From positions 1-11,996 of the forward strand of contig JABDPL010000242.1 in NCBI GenBank assembly GCA_013042825.1: a stretch of 11,996 nt of DNA, written 5' to 3'. Below the pieces are notes generated by a model. It made no database searches and was not told the DNA's origin. It was given only the letters and a program-made list of their open reading frames with translations. This stretch comes from Flavobacteriaceae bacterium (lineage in GTDB: Bacteria; Bacteroidota; Bacteroidia; Flavobacteriales; Flavobacteriaceae). Positions 1 through 6,719 of this stretch are shown here, one piece after another; position 1 is the first letter of the stretch, and each line of letters opens with the position of its first letter. The translations under genes and the position numbers were made by a program.

Positions 1-5
1 CTAAA

Positions 6-1019
6 ATGGAAACAACAACAGATAAGAAATATACGTTCAAGGATTTTGCGAGTGATCAGGAAGTACGTTGGTGCCCCGGTTGTGATGATTATGTCATCTT
101 ACGGTCTATGCAAAAAGCACTCCCGGAACTGGGAATAAAACGAGAAGATGTGGTGTTTATATCGGGAATAGGATGCTCGTCACGATTTCCTTACTATATG
201 AATACGTTTGGGATGCATGCCATTCATGGGCGGGCACCGGCCATAGCCACCGGAGTGAAATTATCAAATCCCGATCTTAGTGTTTGGGTTATAACAGGTG
301 ATGGTGATGCCATGGCCATAGGTGGGAATCACTTTATACATGTGTTACGCCGGAACGTGGATCTGAATATCATTCTATTTAATAATGAGATCTATGGTTT
401 GACCAAGGGTCAGTTTTCACCAACCTCCCTGGTGGGTCAGAAAACCAAGTCTTCTCCTTACGGAAACACCCAACCCCCTTTCCTTCCCGGGGAGTTGGCA
501 ATGGGAGCGCAGGCGAGGTTCTTTGCAAGGATCTCTGGGAATATGCCCAAAGAAATGACGCAGATCTTTATCCAGGCCGAGCAATTCAGCGGGACATCAC
601 TGGTTGAAGTGCTTCAGAATTGTGTGATATTCAACGATGGTGCATTCGATCAATTTACCCATAAGAATGTCAGAGCCGATAAGCAACTCTATGTTGAGCA
701 TGGCAAACCGATGATCTTTGGAAGTGATAAGGACAAAGGTTTGGTATTAAACGGACTCAAACTCGAGGTAGTCACCATTGGAGAGGATGGGGTAACAGAA
801 GATGATATCCTTGTGCATGATGCCAAGCTGGAAGATCCTACCCTGCATCAAATGCTCGCCAGGTTAAGATATCCTCTTATTACCGGCGTAATCCGGAGTT
901 TTGAGGATATTACCCTTGAAGAGCGAAAGGATGATCAAACCGAAAAGTTAAAATCAGATTCCAAATTCCACAAGACGAGCGAGTTGTTCTTCTCTGGAGA
1001 TACTTATCAGGTGATCTGA
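6..1019 (+). CDS. korB: 2-oxoglutarate:ferredoxin oxidoreductase, beta subunit
   Basis: Beta subunit of a 2-oxoacid:ferredoxin oxidoreductase. It binds thiamine diphosphate and one [4Fe-4S] cluster; with the alpha subunit it oxidises a 2-oxoacid (probably 2-oxoglutarate) to the acyl-CoA, reducing ferredoxin in the cytoplasm. Seen in the 337-residue product: CPGC at 23-26, the segment GIGCSSRFPYY with Cys57, and Cys206 in LQNC, which together supply the four cluster cysteines. The ThDP motif begins with GDGDAM at 98-103 and ends with the NN of FNNEIYGLTKGQ at 126-127. Length fits the KorB type, in which alpha/gamma are fused and beta is separate. A TAA at 2-4 lies one base before the ATG, consistent with the end of korA in the same operon; this is inference because korA is outside the window. 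Its stop faces rnfA 29 bp away. Substrate choice among 2-oxoacids cannot be proved from sequence. Confidence 0.93.
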   Translation: METTTDKKYTFKDFASDQEVRWCPGCDDYVILRSMQKALPELGIKREDVVFISGIGCSSRFPYYMNTFGMHAIHGRAPAIATGVKLSNPDLSVWVITGDGDAMAIGGNHFIHVLRRNVDLNIILFNNEIYGLTKGQFSPTSLVGQKTKSSPYGNTQPPFLPGELAMGAQARFFARISGNMPKEMTQIFIQAEQFSGTSLVEVLQNCVIFNDGAFDQFTHKNVRADKQLYVEHGKPMIFGSDKDKGLVLNGLKLEVVTIGEDGVTEDDILVHDAKLEDPTLHQMLARLRYPLITGVIRSFEDITLEERKDDQTEKLKSDSKFHKTSELFFSGDTYQVI

Positions 1020-1048
1020 TATCGGTTGAGGGTTTATAATAAGATTCT

Positions 1049-1627
1049 TTAAACCAATGCCGCGAATCCGAGGAAAGCCAGGGACAACAGTCCGGCGATC
1101 AATAAATTGATAGGTACGCCTTTCATAGCCTCGGGCAGGTCGGCCAATTCCAATTGTTCGCGTATACTCGAGAATACTATAATAGCCAGGGCAAATCCTC
1201 CGGCATTTGCTATGGCAAACACCACAGCTTTTAAAAGGCTTGTGTCTTCCAATCCCAAAGCTAATATTGCCACACCCAATACGGCACAGTTCGTAGTGAT
1301 CAGCGGAAGAAATACGCCAAGGGCTTGATACAGCGCGGGACTCACTTTTCGCAATATGATCTCCACCATTTGAACAAGGGAGGCAATGACCAGAATAAAG
1401 GTGATTGTGCGCAGATATTCCAGTCCGATCGGAACCAGCACAAACTGGTACAGCAGATATGTGACAAGGGTTGCTATAGTCATAACGAATAATACGGCAC
1501 CCGACATACCTACCGAGGTTGAAAGCTTATTAGACACACCGAGGAACGGACAGATACCCAGGAACTGAGACAGTACGATATTATTAACAAAAACAGCCGC
1601 AATAATTATTAAGATGTATTCTTCCAT
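1049..1627 (-). CDS. rnfA: Rnf complex membrane subunit RnfA
   Basis: Integral membrane subunit of the Rnf ferredoxin:NAD+ oxidoreductase. RnfA pairs with RnfE as an inverted-topology heterodimer that holds a membrane-embedded iron-sulfur cluster in the electron path. The 192-residue product is almost entirely hydrophobic, with about six membrane segments. It begins MEEYILIIIAAVFVNNIVLS and keeps the two hallmark half-sites, GICPFLG with Cys26 and TNCAVLG with Cys114. Length is typical of the family (about 190). It is the last gene of the rseC-rnfBCDGEA operon; its ATG lies 3 bp after the rnfE stop. It converges on korB, and I see no clear terminator in the 29 bp between them. NqrE is a paralogue, but the whole gene set identifies this as Rnf. 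Confidence 0.96.
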   Translation of the reverse strand: MEEYILIIIAAVFVNNIVLSQFLGICPFLGVSNKLSTSVGMSGAVLFVMTIATLVTYLLYQFVLVPIGLEYLRTITFILVIASLVQMVEIILRKVSPALYQALGVFLPLITTNCAVLGVAILALGLEDTSLLKAVVFAIANAGGFALAIIVFSSIREQLELADLPEAMKGVPINLLIAGLLSLAFLGFAALV

Positions 1628-1630
1628 GTG

Positions 1631-2236
1631 CTAGCTTGTTTTAGCTGTTACTTTATTGAAAACTATACTGAGGTAGGCCAGTGCTATGAAAGCTCCCGGT
1701 GGTAAAACAAACAGGATCAAGGTACTCGCATCTTCAGAAAGGAACCTGAAATCAAACAAGCTCCCATTTCCAAGGATTTCCCGTGTGGCGCCAAGAGCTA
1801 CCAGGGCAATTGTAAAACCAATTCCCATACCCAGGGCATCTACCAAAGAAGAGACCAGATTGTTCTTTGAGGCAAAGGCTTCAGCACGCCCGAGAATTAA
1901 ACAGTTTACCACGATAAGCGGAATGAAAATACCGAGTTGTTCATATAAAACAGGAAGAAAGGCTTCAAGTACCATCTCAACGATCGTTACAAAGGACGCA
2001 ATGATTATTATGAATGCCGGTATCCTGACCTTGGCGGGTATCTGAGACTTTATAAGCGATACAACAATATTCGACATGAACAGTACAAATAGGGTGGCGA
2101 TACCCATGCCCAATCCATTGAAGGCGGTAGAGGTGACTCCGAGAACAGGGCACATACCCAACAACATGACAAAAACGGGATTATCCTTGATAATTCCTTT
2201 AAGAAAGTTCTGCTTCTGATTGATCTTTTCAGACAT
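1631..2236 (-). CDS. rnfE: Rnf complex membrane subunit RnfE
   Basis: Integral membrane partner of RnfA in the Rnf complex; the pair coordinates the intramembrane iron-sulfur cluster. About six hydrophobic segments are visible, with conserved cysteines in LLGMCPVLGVT (near residue 29) and VVNCLILGRAEAFAS (near residue 112), the RnfE-type equivalents of the RnfA sites. I chose the ATG at 2236 (MSEKINQKQNF...), one base after the rnfG stop, giving 201 residues. An in-frame ATG at 2245 would add three residues and overlap rnfG by 8 nt, and cannot be excluded. The C-terminus ends in VTAKTS, 3 bp before rnfA, so translational coupling is likely. NqrD is the paralogue in Nqr complexes, but the neighbouring rnfB and rnfC decide for Rnf. 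Confidence 0.95.
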   Translation of the reverse strand: MSEKINQKQNFLKGIIKDNPVFVMLLGMCPVLGVTSTAFNGLGMGIATLFVLFMSNIVVSLIKSQIPAKVRIPAFIIIIASFVTIVEMVLEAFLPVLYEQLGIFIPLIVVNCLILGRAEAFASKNNLVSSLVDALGMGIGFTIALVALGATREILGNGSLFDFRFLSEDASTLILFVLPPGAFIALAYLSIVFNKVTAKTS

Positions 2237-2237
2237 G

Positions 2238-2828
2238 CTATTCATTTTCTGGCTTAGGTTCGATTTCGGTTAAAATATCATAGGCGAGTTGAACGGCTTC
2301 TCCATAAGCCCGTGTTGTGATCGTTGCTCCTGTGATGGCATCGACCTCACCTTTGTCCTTCTTTACCCGAAGATCAAAAGTTGAGGGATGCTTGCCTCTG
2401 AATTGCCGGATAAACTTTTCATTTTTGATTTTGGTTCCCAGGCCCGGGGTTTCCTTCTGTTCCAAAACCGCGATATTTCTGATTGTGCCATCAGGGTCAA
2501 ATCCCACCATGATCTTGATCAACCCGTTGTAGCCGTTTTCGGAAGAAGCGACAACGGCTGTACCCACGCGTTTCCGTTCCATTAAAGCAGGGTAGATCTC
2601 AATGCTGTCCTTCACTTTTTCCGACCTTACTTTGTAAACATCAGCAACTGGATCGTTGTTGAATTCCAGCAAGACTTTTTTTAATGCATTTGTTGTACGC
2701 TCTAATCTCGCTTGAGCGATAGGGCCTTTGGTGACCTCGTTAATATATCCTAGTGATGTTCCTGCAACCAGGGTGATTACAAAGAGCGTTATGGTCATGT
2801 TTGTGAATGTAGACGCTTTCTTTGCCAT
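2238..2828 (-). CDS. rnfG: Rnf complex flavoprotein subunit RnfG
   Basis: Subunit RnfG carries a covalently bound FMN on the periplasmic side and passes electrons along the Rnf chain. The product (196 residues from the chosen ATG) has one N-terminal membrane anchor at about 9-30 and then a soluble FMN-binding domain. The ETPGLGTKI segment is typical. The flavinylation motif DAITGATITTRA contains the TGAT box whose last Thr (about residue 169) should take the FMN phosphoester bond. This modification normally needs ApbE (flavin transferase), which is not encoded in this window. The ATG at 2828 gives the family-typical start MAKKASTFTN two bases after the rnfD stop. A GTG at 2834 is also in frame and would overlap that stop. 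NqrC is the paralogue. Confidence 0.95.
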   Translation of the reverse strand: MAKKASTFTNMTITLFVITLVAGTSLGYINEVTKGPIAQARLERTTNALKKVLLEFNNDPVADVYKVRSEKVKDSIEIYPALMERKRVGTAVVASSENGYNGLIKIMVGFDPDGTIRNIAVLEQKETPGLGTKIKNEKFIRQFRGKHPSTFDLRVKKDKGEVDAITGATITTRAYGEAVQLAYDILTEIEPKPENE

Positions 2829-2830
2829 GA

Positions 2831-3841
2831 TCACACGATTTTAGCTTTGATCCTGCTACCAAACCGCCTTGGTTTGAAGTACTTGTCGATGAGCGGTACA
2901 AAAGCATTCATAATGAGTATAGCAAATGATATGCCTTCCGGATAAGAACCAAACAATCTGATCACAACGGTTATAGCAGCAATGCCAATGGCAAAAACAA
3001 CCATGCCCTTTTTGGTCATCGGGCTGGTAACCAGATCGGTAGCCATATAGAATGCGCCTAAAATCGCTCCACCGGAAAGAATATGAATCATTGGATTGGC
3101 ATAAATCTCAGGATCTGCCAGCCAAAATATTCCGGTCATCAGGGCCATAACAGCTAGAATTGTAAACGGAATATGCCAGGTGATCACTCGTCTTGCCAGA
3201 AGATAAAATCCGCCGAGAAGCAGAGCCAATCCCGACATTTCACCGGCCGATCCACTGGTAAAGCCAAAAAATAACTCGGTCATGGTCGGAATCTGTTGGG
3301 TAATGGCCGACATGGTCTCACCATACATAAGACCTTCCTTTATAATGCCAAGGGTTGTCTCGCCCGAAATGGCATCAACAAATTTGGTTGTATTCTCAAA
3401 TGGTGTTGGCCAGGAGGTCATCTGAGCCGGGAATGAGATCAGCAGAAATACACGTCCGACCAAAGCAGGATTAAATATGTTGTTTCCTAAACCGCCGAAG
3501 GATAACTTTGCGATGCCGATTGCCACCAGGCTTCCTATCACAACCATCCAGAGCGGAAGTGTAGCCGGCAGGTTAAATGCTAATAACACCCCCGTGATCA
3601 GGGCCGAGCCGTCACCGATAGTCGATTCTGTTTTCAGTAAATATTTCTGAATAAGATATTCGAATAGAATACAGGTGCTAACCGCTACCGAGGTCATGAC
3701 AAGGGCAGGCAGACCGAAGACATATAATGAAACAATGAATGCCGGGATGAGTGCGATCAGCACATCATACATCATTCGTCTTGAGGTGCTTTCAGAATGC
3801 ACATGGGGCGAAGCCGATATGATGATACTTCCTTCTGCCAT
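2831..3841 (-). CDS. rnfD: Rnf complex membrane flavoprotein subunit RnfD
   Basis: Large polytopic subunit of the Rnf complex (336 residues, about nine to ten hydrophobic segments), homologous to NqrB and taken to be part of the ion-translocating core. Recognisable blocks are SPHVHSESTSRRMMYDVLIALIP near the N-terminus, GDGSALITGVLLAFNLP at about 77-92, and GGLGNNIFNPALVGRVFLL at about 116-134. In the loop where the family has a covalent FMN on the Thr of an S/T-G-A-T box, this protein reads DAISGETTLG (156-165). The Thr is kept (T162) but Ala is replaced by Glu. The C-terminal block has ATDLVTSPMTKKG and GSYPEGISFAILIMNAFVPLID. It lies 1 bp after rnfC and 2 bp before rnfG. Identification is firm; whether the changed motif is still flavinylated is open. 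Confidence 0.95.
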   Translation of the reverse strand: MAEGSIIISASPHVHSESTSRRMMYDVLIALIPAFIVSLYVFGLPALVMTSVAVSTCILFEYLIQKYLLKTESTIGDGSALITGVLLAFNLPATLPLWMVVIGSLVAIGIAKLSFGGLGNNIFNPALVGRVFLLISFPAQMTSWPTPFENTTKFVDAISGETTLGIIKEGLMYGETMSAITQQIPTMTELFFGFTSGSAGEMSGLALLLGGFYLLARRVITWHIPFTILAVMALMTGIFWLADPEIYANPMIHILSGGAILGAFYMATDLVTSPMTKKGMVVFAIGIAAITVVIRLFGSYPEGISFAILIMNAFVPLIDKYFKPRRFGSRIKAKIV

Positions 3842-3842
3842 A

Positions 3843-5171
3843 TTAGTTTTCAGCCACTTGAAGTTTTTTTACAATGCTTTTTCCGAATCTTATATAATCG
3901 AGCAGAGGTCTGTGCGACGGACAGACATAACTGCAGGATCCACATTCAATACAGGTCATGATATCCTCTGTGCCGGCACGCTCATAAAATCCTTTCTCAG
4001 AAAGATCCATGAGAAGATTTGGTTCCAGACCCATCGGGCAAACAAATATGCAGTTACTGCACCTGATGCAAGGTTTTGTTTGCTGCCTGCTGGCCTCATC
4101 CTCAGATATGACCAGAATTCCTGATGTTCCTTTGGTTATCGGTACATCGGTATCCTTTAGTGCTTTTCCCATCATCGGGCCCCCATTAACTATTTTTCGG
4201 GTGCCTTCCGGAACACCGCCAACCTCCTCAACCAGATCTTTAACAGGAGTTCCGATTTTCACCCAGAAGTTAGATGGGTCTTTGAGCTTTTTCCCGGTTA
4301 CCGTGACCACGCGCTCTATTAATGGACGGTCATGCTGCACAGCCTGGTATATGGCAAAAATAGTCCCAACGTTGTGCACGATAACACCAACATCCATTGG
4401 TAATCCTCCCATGGGCACCTCGCGGTTTAATATAGCCTTGATCAGTTGTTTTTCACTGCCCTGAGGATATTTTACACGCAATGCTGCTACTTTGATCCTG
4501 CTATCCAATTTAGCGGCTTTCTTCAAGACGCGAATAGCATCTTTTTTATTATTCTCGATACCGATAACCGCACGGTTTATATGTAAGGCATGCATGAGGA
4601 TCTGGATGCCAACAATGATCTCATCAGCTTTCTCGAGCATCAGTCTGTGATCAGCTGTAAGGTATGGTTCGCATTCAACGCCATTGATGATCAGGCAGTC
4701 TACTTTATTATCATTCCTGAGATCGAGTTTAACATGTGAAGGAAATGTCGCGCCACCCAAACCTACGATCCCGGAGTCTGTTATATGCTGAAGAATGTCT
4801 TTTTGGTCCATGGTAATTTCCCGATTGAGCGGGAATTCCGGCTCCTGAAAGTTCGATTCATCCTTTTGATCCGTCCTGATAACAATACATTGTTTTTTGT
4901 AGCCGCTGCTATCGACGATCATATCTAGTTTGGTAACTGTTCCTGCTACTGGAGAATGAATGTTGGAGGAGACATAGCCGCCTGATTTTGCTATGACCTG
5001 GCCGATTTTAACCTTGTCTTTGCGGTCGACTATTATTTCAGAAGGAATACCAATATGTTGTGCTATGGGAACATATACGACTTTGGGAACGGCTAACCGT
5101 TTTATCGCCTTGGCCGAGGTTATTTTATTCTCGGCCGGATGTATGCCTCCTTTTGGAAAAGTTTTTAGCAT
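3843..5171 (-). CDS. rnfC: Rnf complex NADH-binding iron-sulfur subunit RnfC
   Basis: Peripheral cytoplasmic subunit of Rnf where NAD+ is reduced (or NADH oxidised). The 442-residue product starts with the RnfC barrel-sandwich region (FPKGGIHP at 5-12, HSPVAGTVTKLD at 72-83). It then has the FMN/NADH-binding fold shared with NuoF, shown by GLGGATFPSHVKL at 137-149 and INGVECEPYLTADHRLM at 162-178. A SLBB-like stretch follows, and then two [4Fe-4S] sites: Cys368, 371, 374, 378 (CIRCSNCIFVC) and Cys407, 410, 413, 417 (CIECGSCSYVC). It lacks the long Ala/Lys-rich C-terminal extension of enterobacterial RsxC, so it is the compact form. The 52-bp gap to rnfB upstream is the only sizeable gap in the operon. 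Confidence 0.97.
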   Translation of the reverse strand: MLKTFPKGGIHPAENKITSAKAIKRLAVPKVVYVPIAQHIGIPSEIIVDRKDKVKIGQVIAKSGGYVSSNIHSPVAGTVTKLDMIVDSSGYKKQCIVIRTDQKDESNFQEPEFPLNREITMDQKDILQHITDSGIVGLGGATFPSHVKLDLRNDNKVDCLIINGVECEPYLTADHRLMLEKADEIIVGIQILMHALHINRAVIGIENNKKDAIRVLKKAAKLDSRIKVAALRVKYPQGSEKQLIKAILNREVPMGGLPMDVGVIVHNVGTIFAIYQAVQHDRPLIERVVTVTGKKLKDPSNFWVKIGTPVKDLVEEVGGVPEGTRKIVNGGPMMGKALKDTDVPITKGTSGILVISEDEASRQQTKPCIRCSNCIFVCPMGLEPNLLMDLSEKGFYERAGTEDIMTCIECGSCSYVCPSHRPLLDYIRFGKSIVKKLQVAEN

Positions 5172-5223
5172 CGATTACTGGCTTTTATTCTGATTCAACG
5201 TTTTTCGATTAAATTTACTGTTA

Positions 5224-6078
5224 CTAAGCTTTAGCCTGTTTTGTGACTTTTACTTTTTTCTTTGGAAAATTGGTTTCTATAATCGAATCTGTCGGACATA
5301 CCTCAACACATTTCCTGCATAAGGTGCAAACCGCAGGATCTATATAAGCCAGGCTGCCCGTCATGGTCACTGCATCCTTAGGGCAGATATCAACACATTT
5401 AGAACAACCGATACATGCAACCGCGCAAGCCTTTCTTGCAATCCCGGCTTTGTCCTCGTTCAGGCAACCGACAAAGATCTTAAGATCCCGTTTGTTACGA
5501 GGCCGCATTTCGATGATATCCCGCGGACAAGCCTTAACACATGCTTCACAGGAGGTGCAGTTGTCGGTAATGATCACTGGTAATCCTGTTTCTTCATTCA
5601 TGTACATGGCATCGAAATCGCATACATCAACACAATCACCAAAACCGAGACAGCCATACTGGCAATCGGTTTCCCCGCCGTAGACCAAAGAAGAAATTGC
5701 ACAGGAACTAGGCCCCTGGAACTCAGATGTCTTCGGCCGAACGTCACAACTGCCTTGACAACGCAGTACCGCAACTGTGGGATCTTTCTCGGCCACTTCT
5801 TTCCCCAATAATCCGGAAACCTGCTTCATGACATCGTTTCCACCAACAGGACAAAACAGATCTGAAATATCTTCAGTGTTCACCAGTTTTTCGGCAAAAG
5901 CCTTACATCCTGGTGAGCCGCAACCACCACAGTTAGCAGCCGGAAGTATGTCTTCAACTTCTTCAATCAACGGATTTTCATATACATAGAATCGTTTGGA
6001 GACCAGGAATAAAACAACGGCCGCGACGATTCCTACCGAAGACAATAAAAGGGTGCTATATACAATTGATAAAAACAT
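5224..6078 (-). CDS. rnfB: Rnf complex ferredoxin-interacting subunit RnfB
   Basis: Entry point for electrons from reduced ferredoxin. The 284-residue protein has an N-terminal membrane anchor (about 4-27) and then a cytoplasmic part dense in cysteine. The Fe-S domain (Fes type) has Cys50, 53, 58 and 76 (NCGGCGSPGC). Next come Cys107, 111 and 126, then CQYGCLGFGDCVDVC with Cys139, 143, 149 and 153. Three CxxCxxCxxxCP motifs follow at 174-184, 222-232 (CIGCSKCVDICP) and 251-261 (CTLCRKCVEVCP), with extra cysteines at 205 and 218. That allows at least five [4Fe-4S] clusters, as in the long RnfB of anaerobes and Bacteroidetes rather than the roughly 190-residue proteobacterial form. A Lys-rich tail ends the protein. 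Its ATG directly abuts the rseC stop. Confidence 0.96.
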   Translation of the reverse strand: MFLSIVYSTLLLSSVGIVAAVVLFLVSKRFYVYENPLIEEVEDILPAANCGGCGSPGCKAFAEKLVNTEDISDLFCPVGGNDVMKQVSGLLGKEVAEKDPTVAVLRCQGSCDVRPKTSEFQGPSSCAISSLVYGGETDCQYGCLGFGDCVDVCDFDAMYMNEETGLPVIITDNCTSCEACVKACPRDIIEMRPRNKRDLKIFVGCLNEDKAGIARKACAVACIGCSKCVDICPKDAVTMTGSLAYIDPAVCTLCRKCVEVCPTDSIIETNFPKKKVKVTKQAKA

Positions 6079-6507
6079 TTAAGTCAGTTTTAGAATCGAG
6101 ATCTCGAATTTCTTCCTGAAAAACGAGTCCAAATAATGTAACATAATATAGTATGGCACGAGTACTCCCAGGGCCAGTAATCCGGCCTGCCATTCGGAGA
6201 GAAATATCGATGATACCAGCAATACGGATATCAGCAGGATAAATGGAAACACATATGCCCAGAACACAGCCTTCAACCCGAGGTCTTTGCGTATAACGAC
6301 ATTCACATCCTCATTCATGCTGAAAGGTTCTGCTGAATTGGAAACTTCTATTTCCTTTGAGCGTGATTCAGACATGCCACATGCCGACTTGATGCGACAG
6401 GAATCACAATGCACATTTTGATCTAGAGTAACAATGACGGAATCGCCGGATACACCGGAAACCTTTCCAGGATGGATAAACGTGTCGTGTGAGAATTGGG
6501 AGTCCAT
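6079..6507 (-). CDS. rseC: RseC/MucC-family protein, first gene of the rnf operon
   Basis: Small inner-membrane protein of the RseC/MucC family. In E. coli RseC is linked to the sigma-E regulator and, with the Rsx (Rnf) complex, to re-reduction of SoxR. In Bacteroidetes and clostridia it commonly heads rnf operons, where an assembly or redox role is more plausible; that is inference. The 142-residue product has a soluble N-terminal domain with the family cysteines CDSCRIKSAC (Cys34, 37, 43), then two membrane segments at about 80-102 and 107-125, and a basic C-terminus. It abuts rnfB with no gap. The ATG at 6507 follows an AT-rich stretch. The sequence AGGAG only 2 nt before the ATG is too close to act as a normal Shine-Dalgarno site. 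Confidence 0.88.
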   Translation of the reverse strand: MDSQFSHDTFIHPGKVSGVSGDSVIVTLDQNVHCDSCRIKSACGMSESRSKEIEVSNSAEPFSMNEDVNVVIRKDLGLKAVFWAYVFPFILLISVLLVSSIFLSEWQAGLLALGVLVPYYIMLHYLDSFFRKKFEISILKLT

Positions 6508-6542
6508 AACTCCTGTTAATTAATATCCTTTAAAGTATAGAA

Positions 6543-6550
6543 CGAAATTA
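6543..6550 (-). promoter_or_regulatory. Possible -7 element upstream of rseC-rnf operon
   Basis: Read on the - strand the octamer is TAATTTCG, one mismatch from the Bacteroidetes -7 consensus TAnnTTTG. It lies 36-43 nt before the rseC start. I see no TTG at the matching -33 distance, so the call is weak. It is the best candidate near the start of the operon. Confidence 0.3.
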
Positions 6551-6608
6551 CGGTTTCCATATATCAGATTTTATGATGAATGTCAGTTTAGATCGGAGGT
6601 CTGTAGGG

Positions 6609-6639
6609 TTTGACTATCAGGCATTTAGTATTAATTTTG
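6609..6639 (+). promoter_or_regulatory. Promoter-like pair facing an untranslated stretch
   Basis: TTTG at 6609-6612 and TAATTTTG at 6632-6639 are separated by 19 nt, matching the flavobacterial -33/-7 arrangement (TTTG, about 17-23 nt, TAnnTTTG) without a mismatch. It points along the + strand. Downstream on that strand there is no gene: the first ATG (6679) opens a frame of six codons, and beyond 6713 the strand is antisense to the metallophosphoesterase gene. It could drive a small or antisense RNA, or be a chance match in AT-rich DNA. Confidence 0.35.
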
Positions 6640-6697
6640 AGCGAATCGGTCCCTTACAGAGGAGTTTCTGATCAAAAAATGTGCGAAAAACGGAGGT

Positions 6698-6719
6698 AAA
6701 AAAGCGAATTGATCATTCG
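6698..6719 (-). terminator. Weak Rho-independent terminator after metallophosphoesterase gene
   Basis: On the - strand CGAAT, a 5-nt loop (GATCA) and ATTCG form a 5-bp stem that includes the stop codon of the metallophosphoesterase gene. It is followed after one C by six T residues. The T-run supports termination of the three-gene unit here, but the stem is short and AT-rich, so efficiency may be low. Confidence 0.4.

Noticed and set aside
1031..1055. Inverted repeat GGTTT/AAACC between korB and rnfA, a possible shared terminator
   Set aside because: The stem is five mostly AT pairs with a 15-nt loop, overlaps the rnfA stop codon, and has no T-run on either strand.
5172..5223. Possible internal promoter in the 52-bp gap between rnfB and rnfC (TAAATTTA on the - strand)
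   Set aside because: It lacks the final G of TAnnTTTG and has no TTG at -33 spacing; AT-rich DNA gives such near matches often.
1049..6507. The operon as an Na+-NQR locus
   Set aside because: It has the polyferredoxin subunit RnfB and an iron-sulfur RnfC, and lacks NqrF with its FAD/2Fe-2S domains; only the shared membrane and FMN subunits resemble Nqr.
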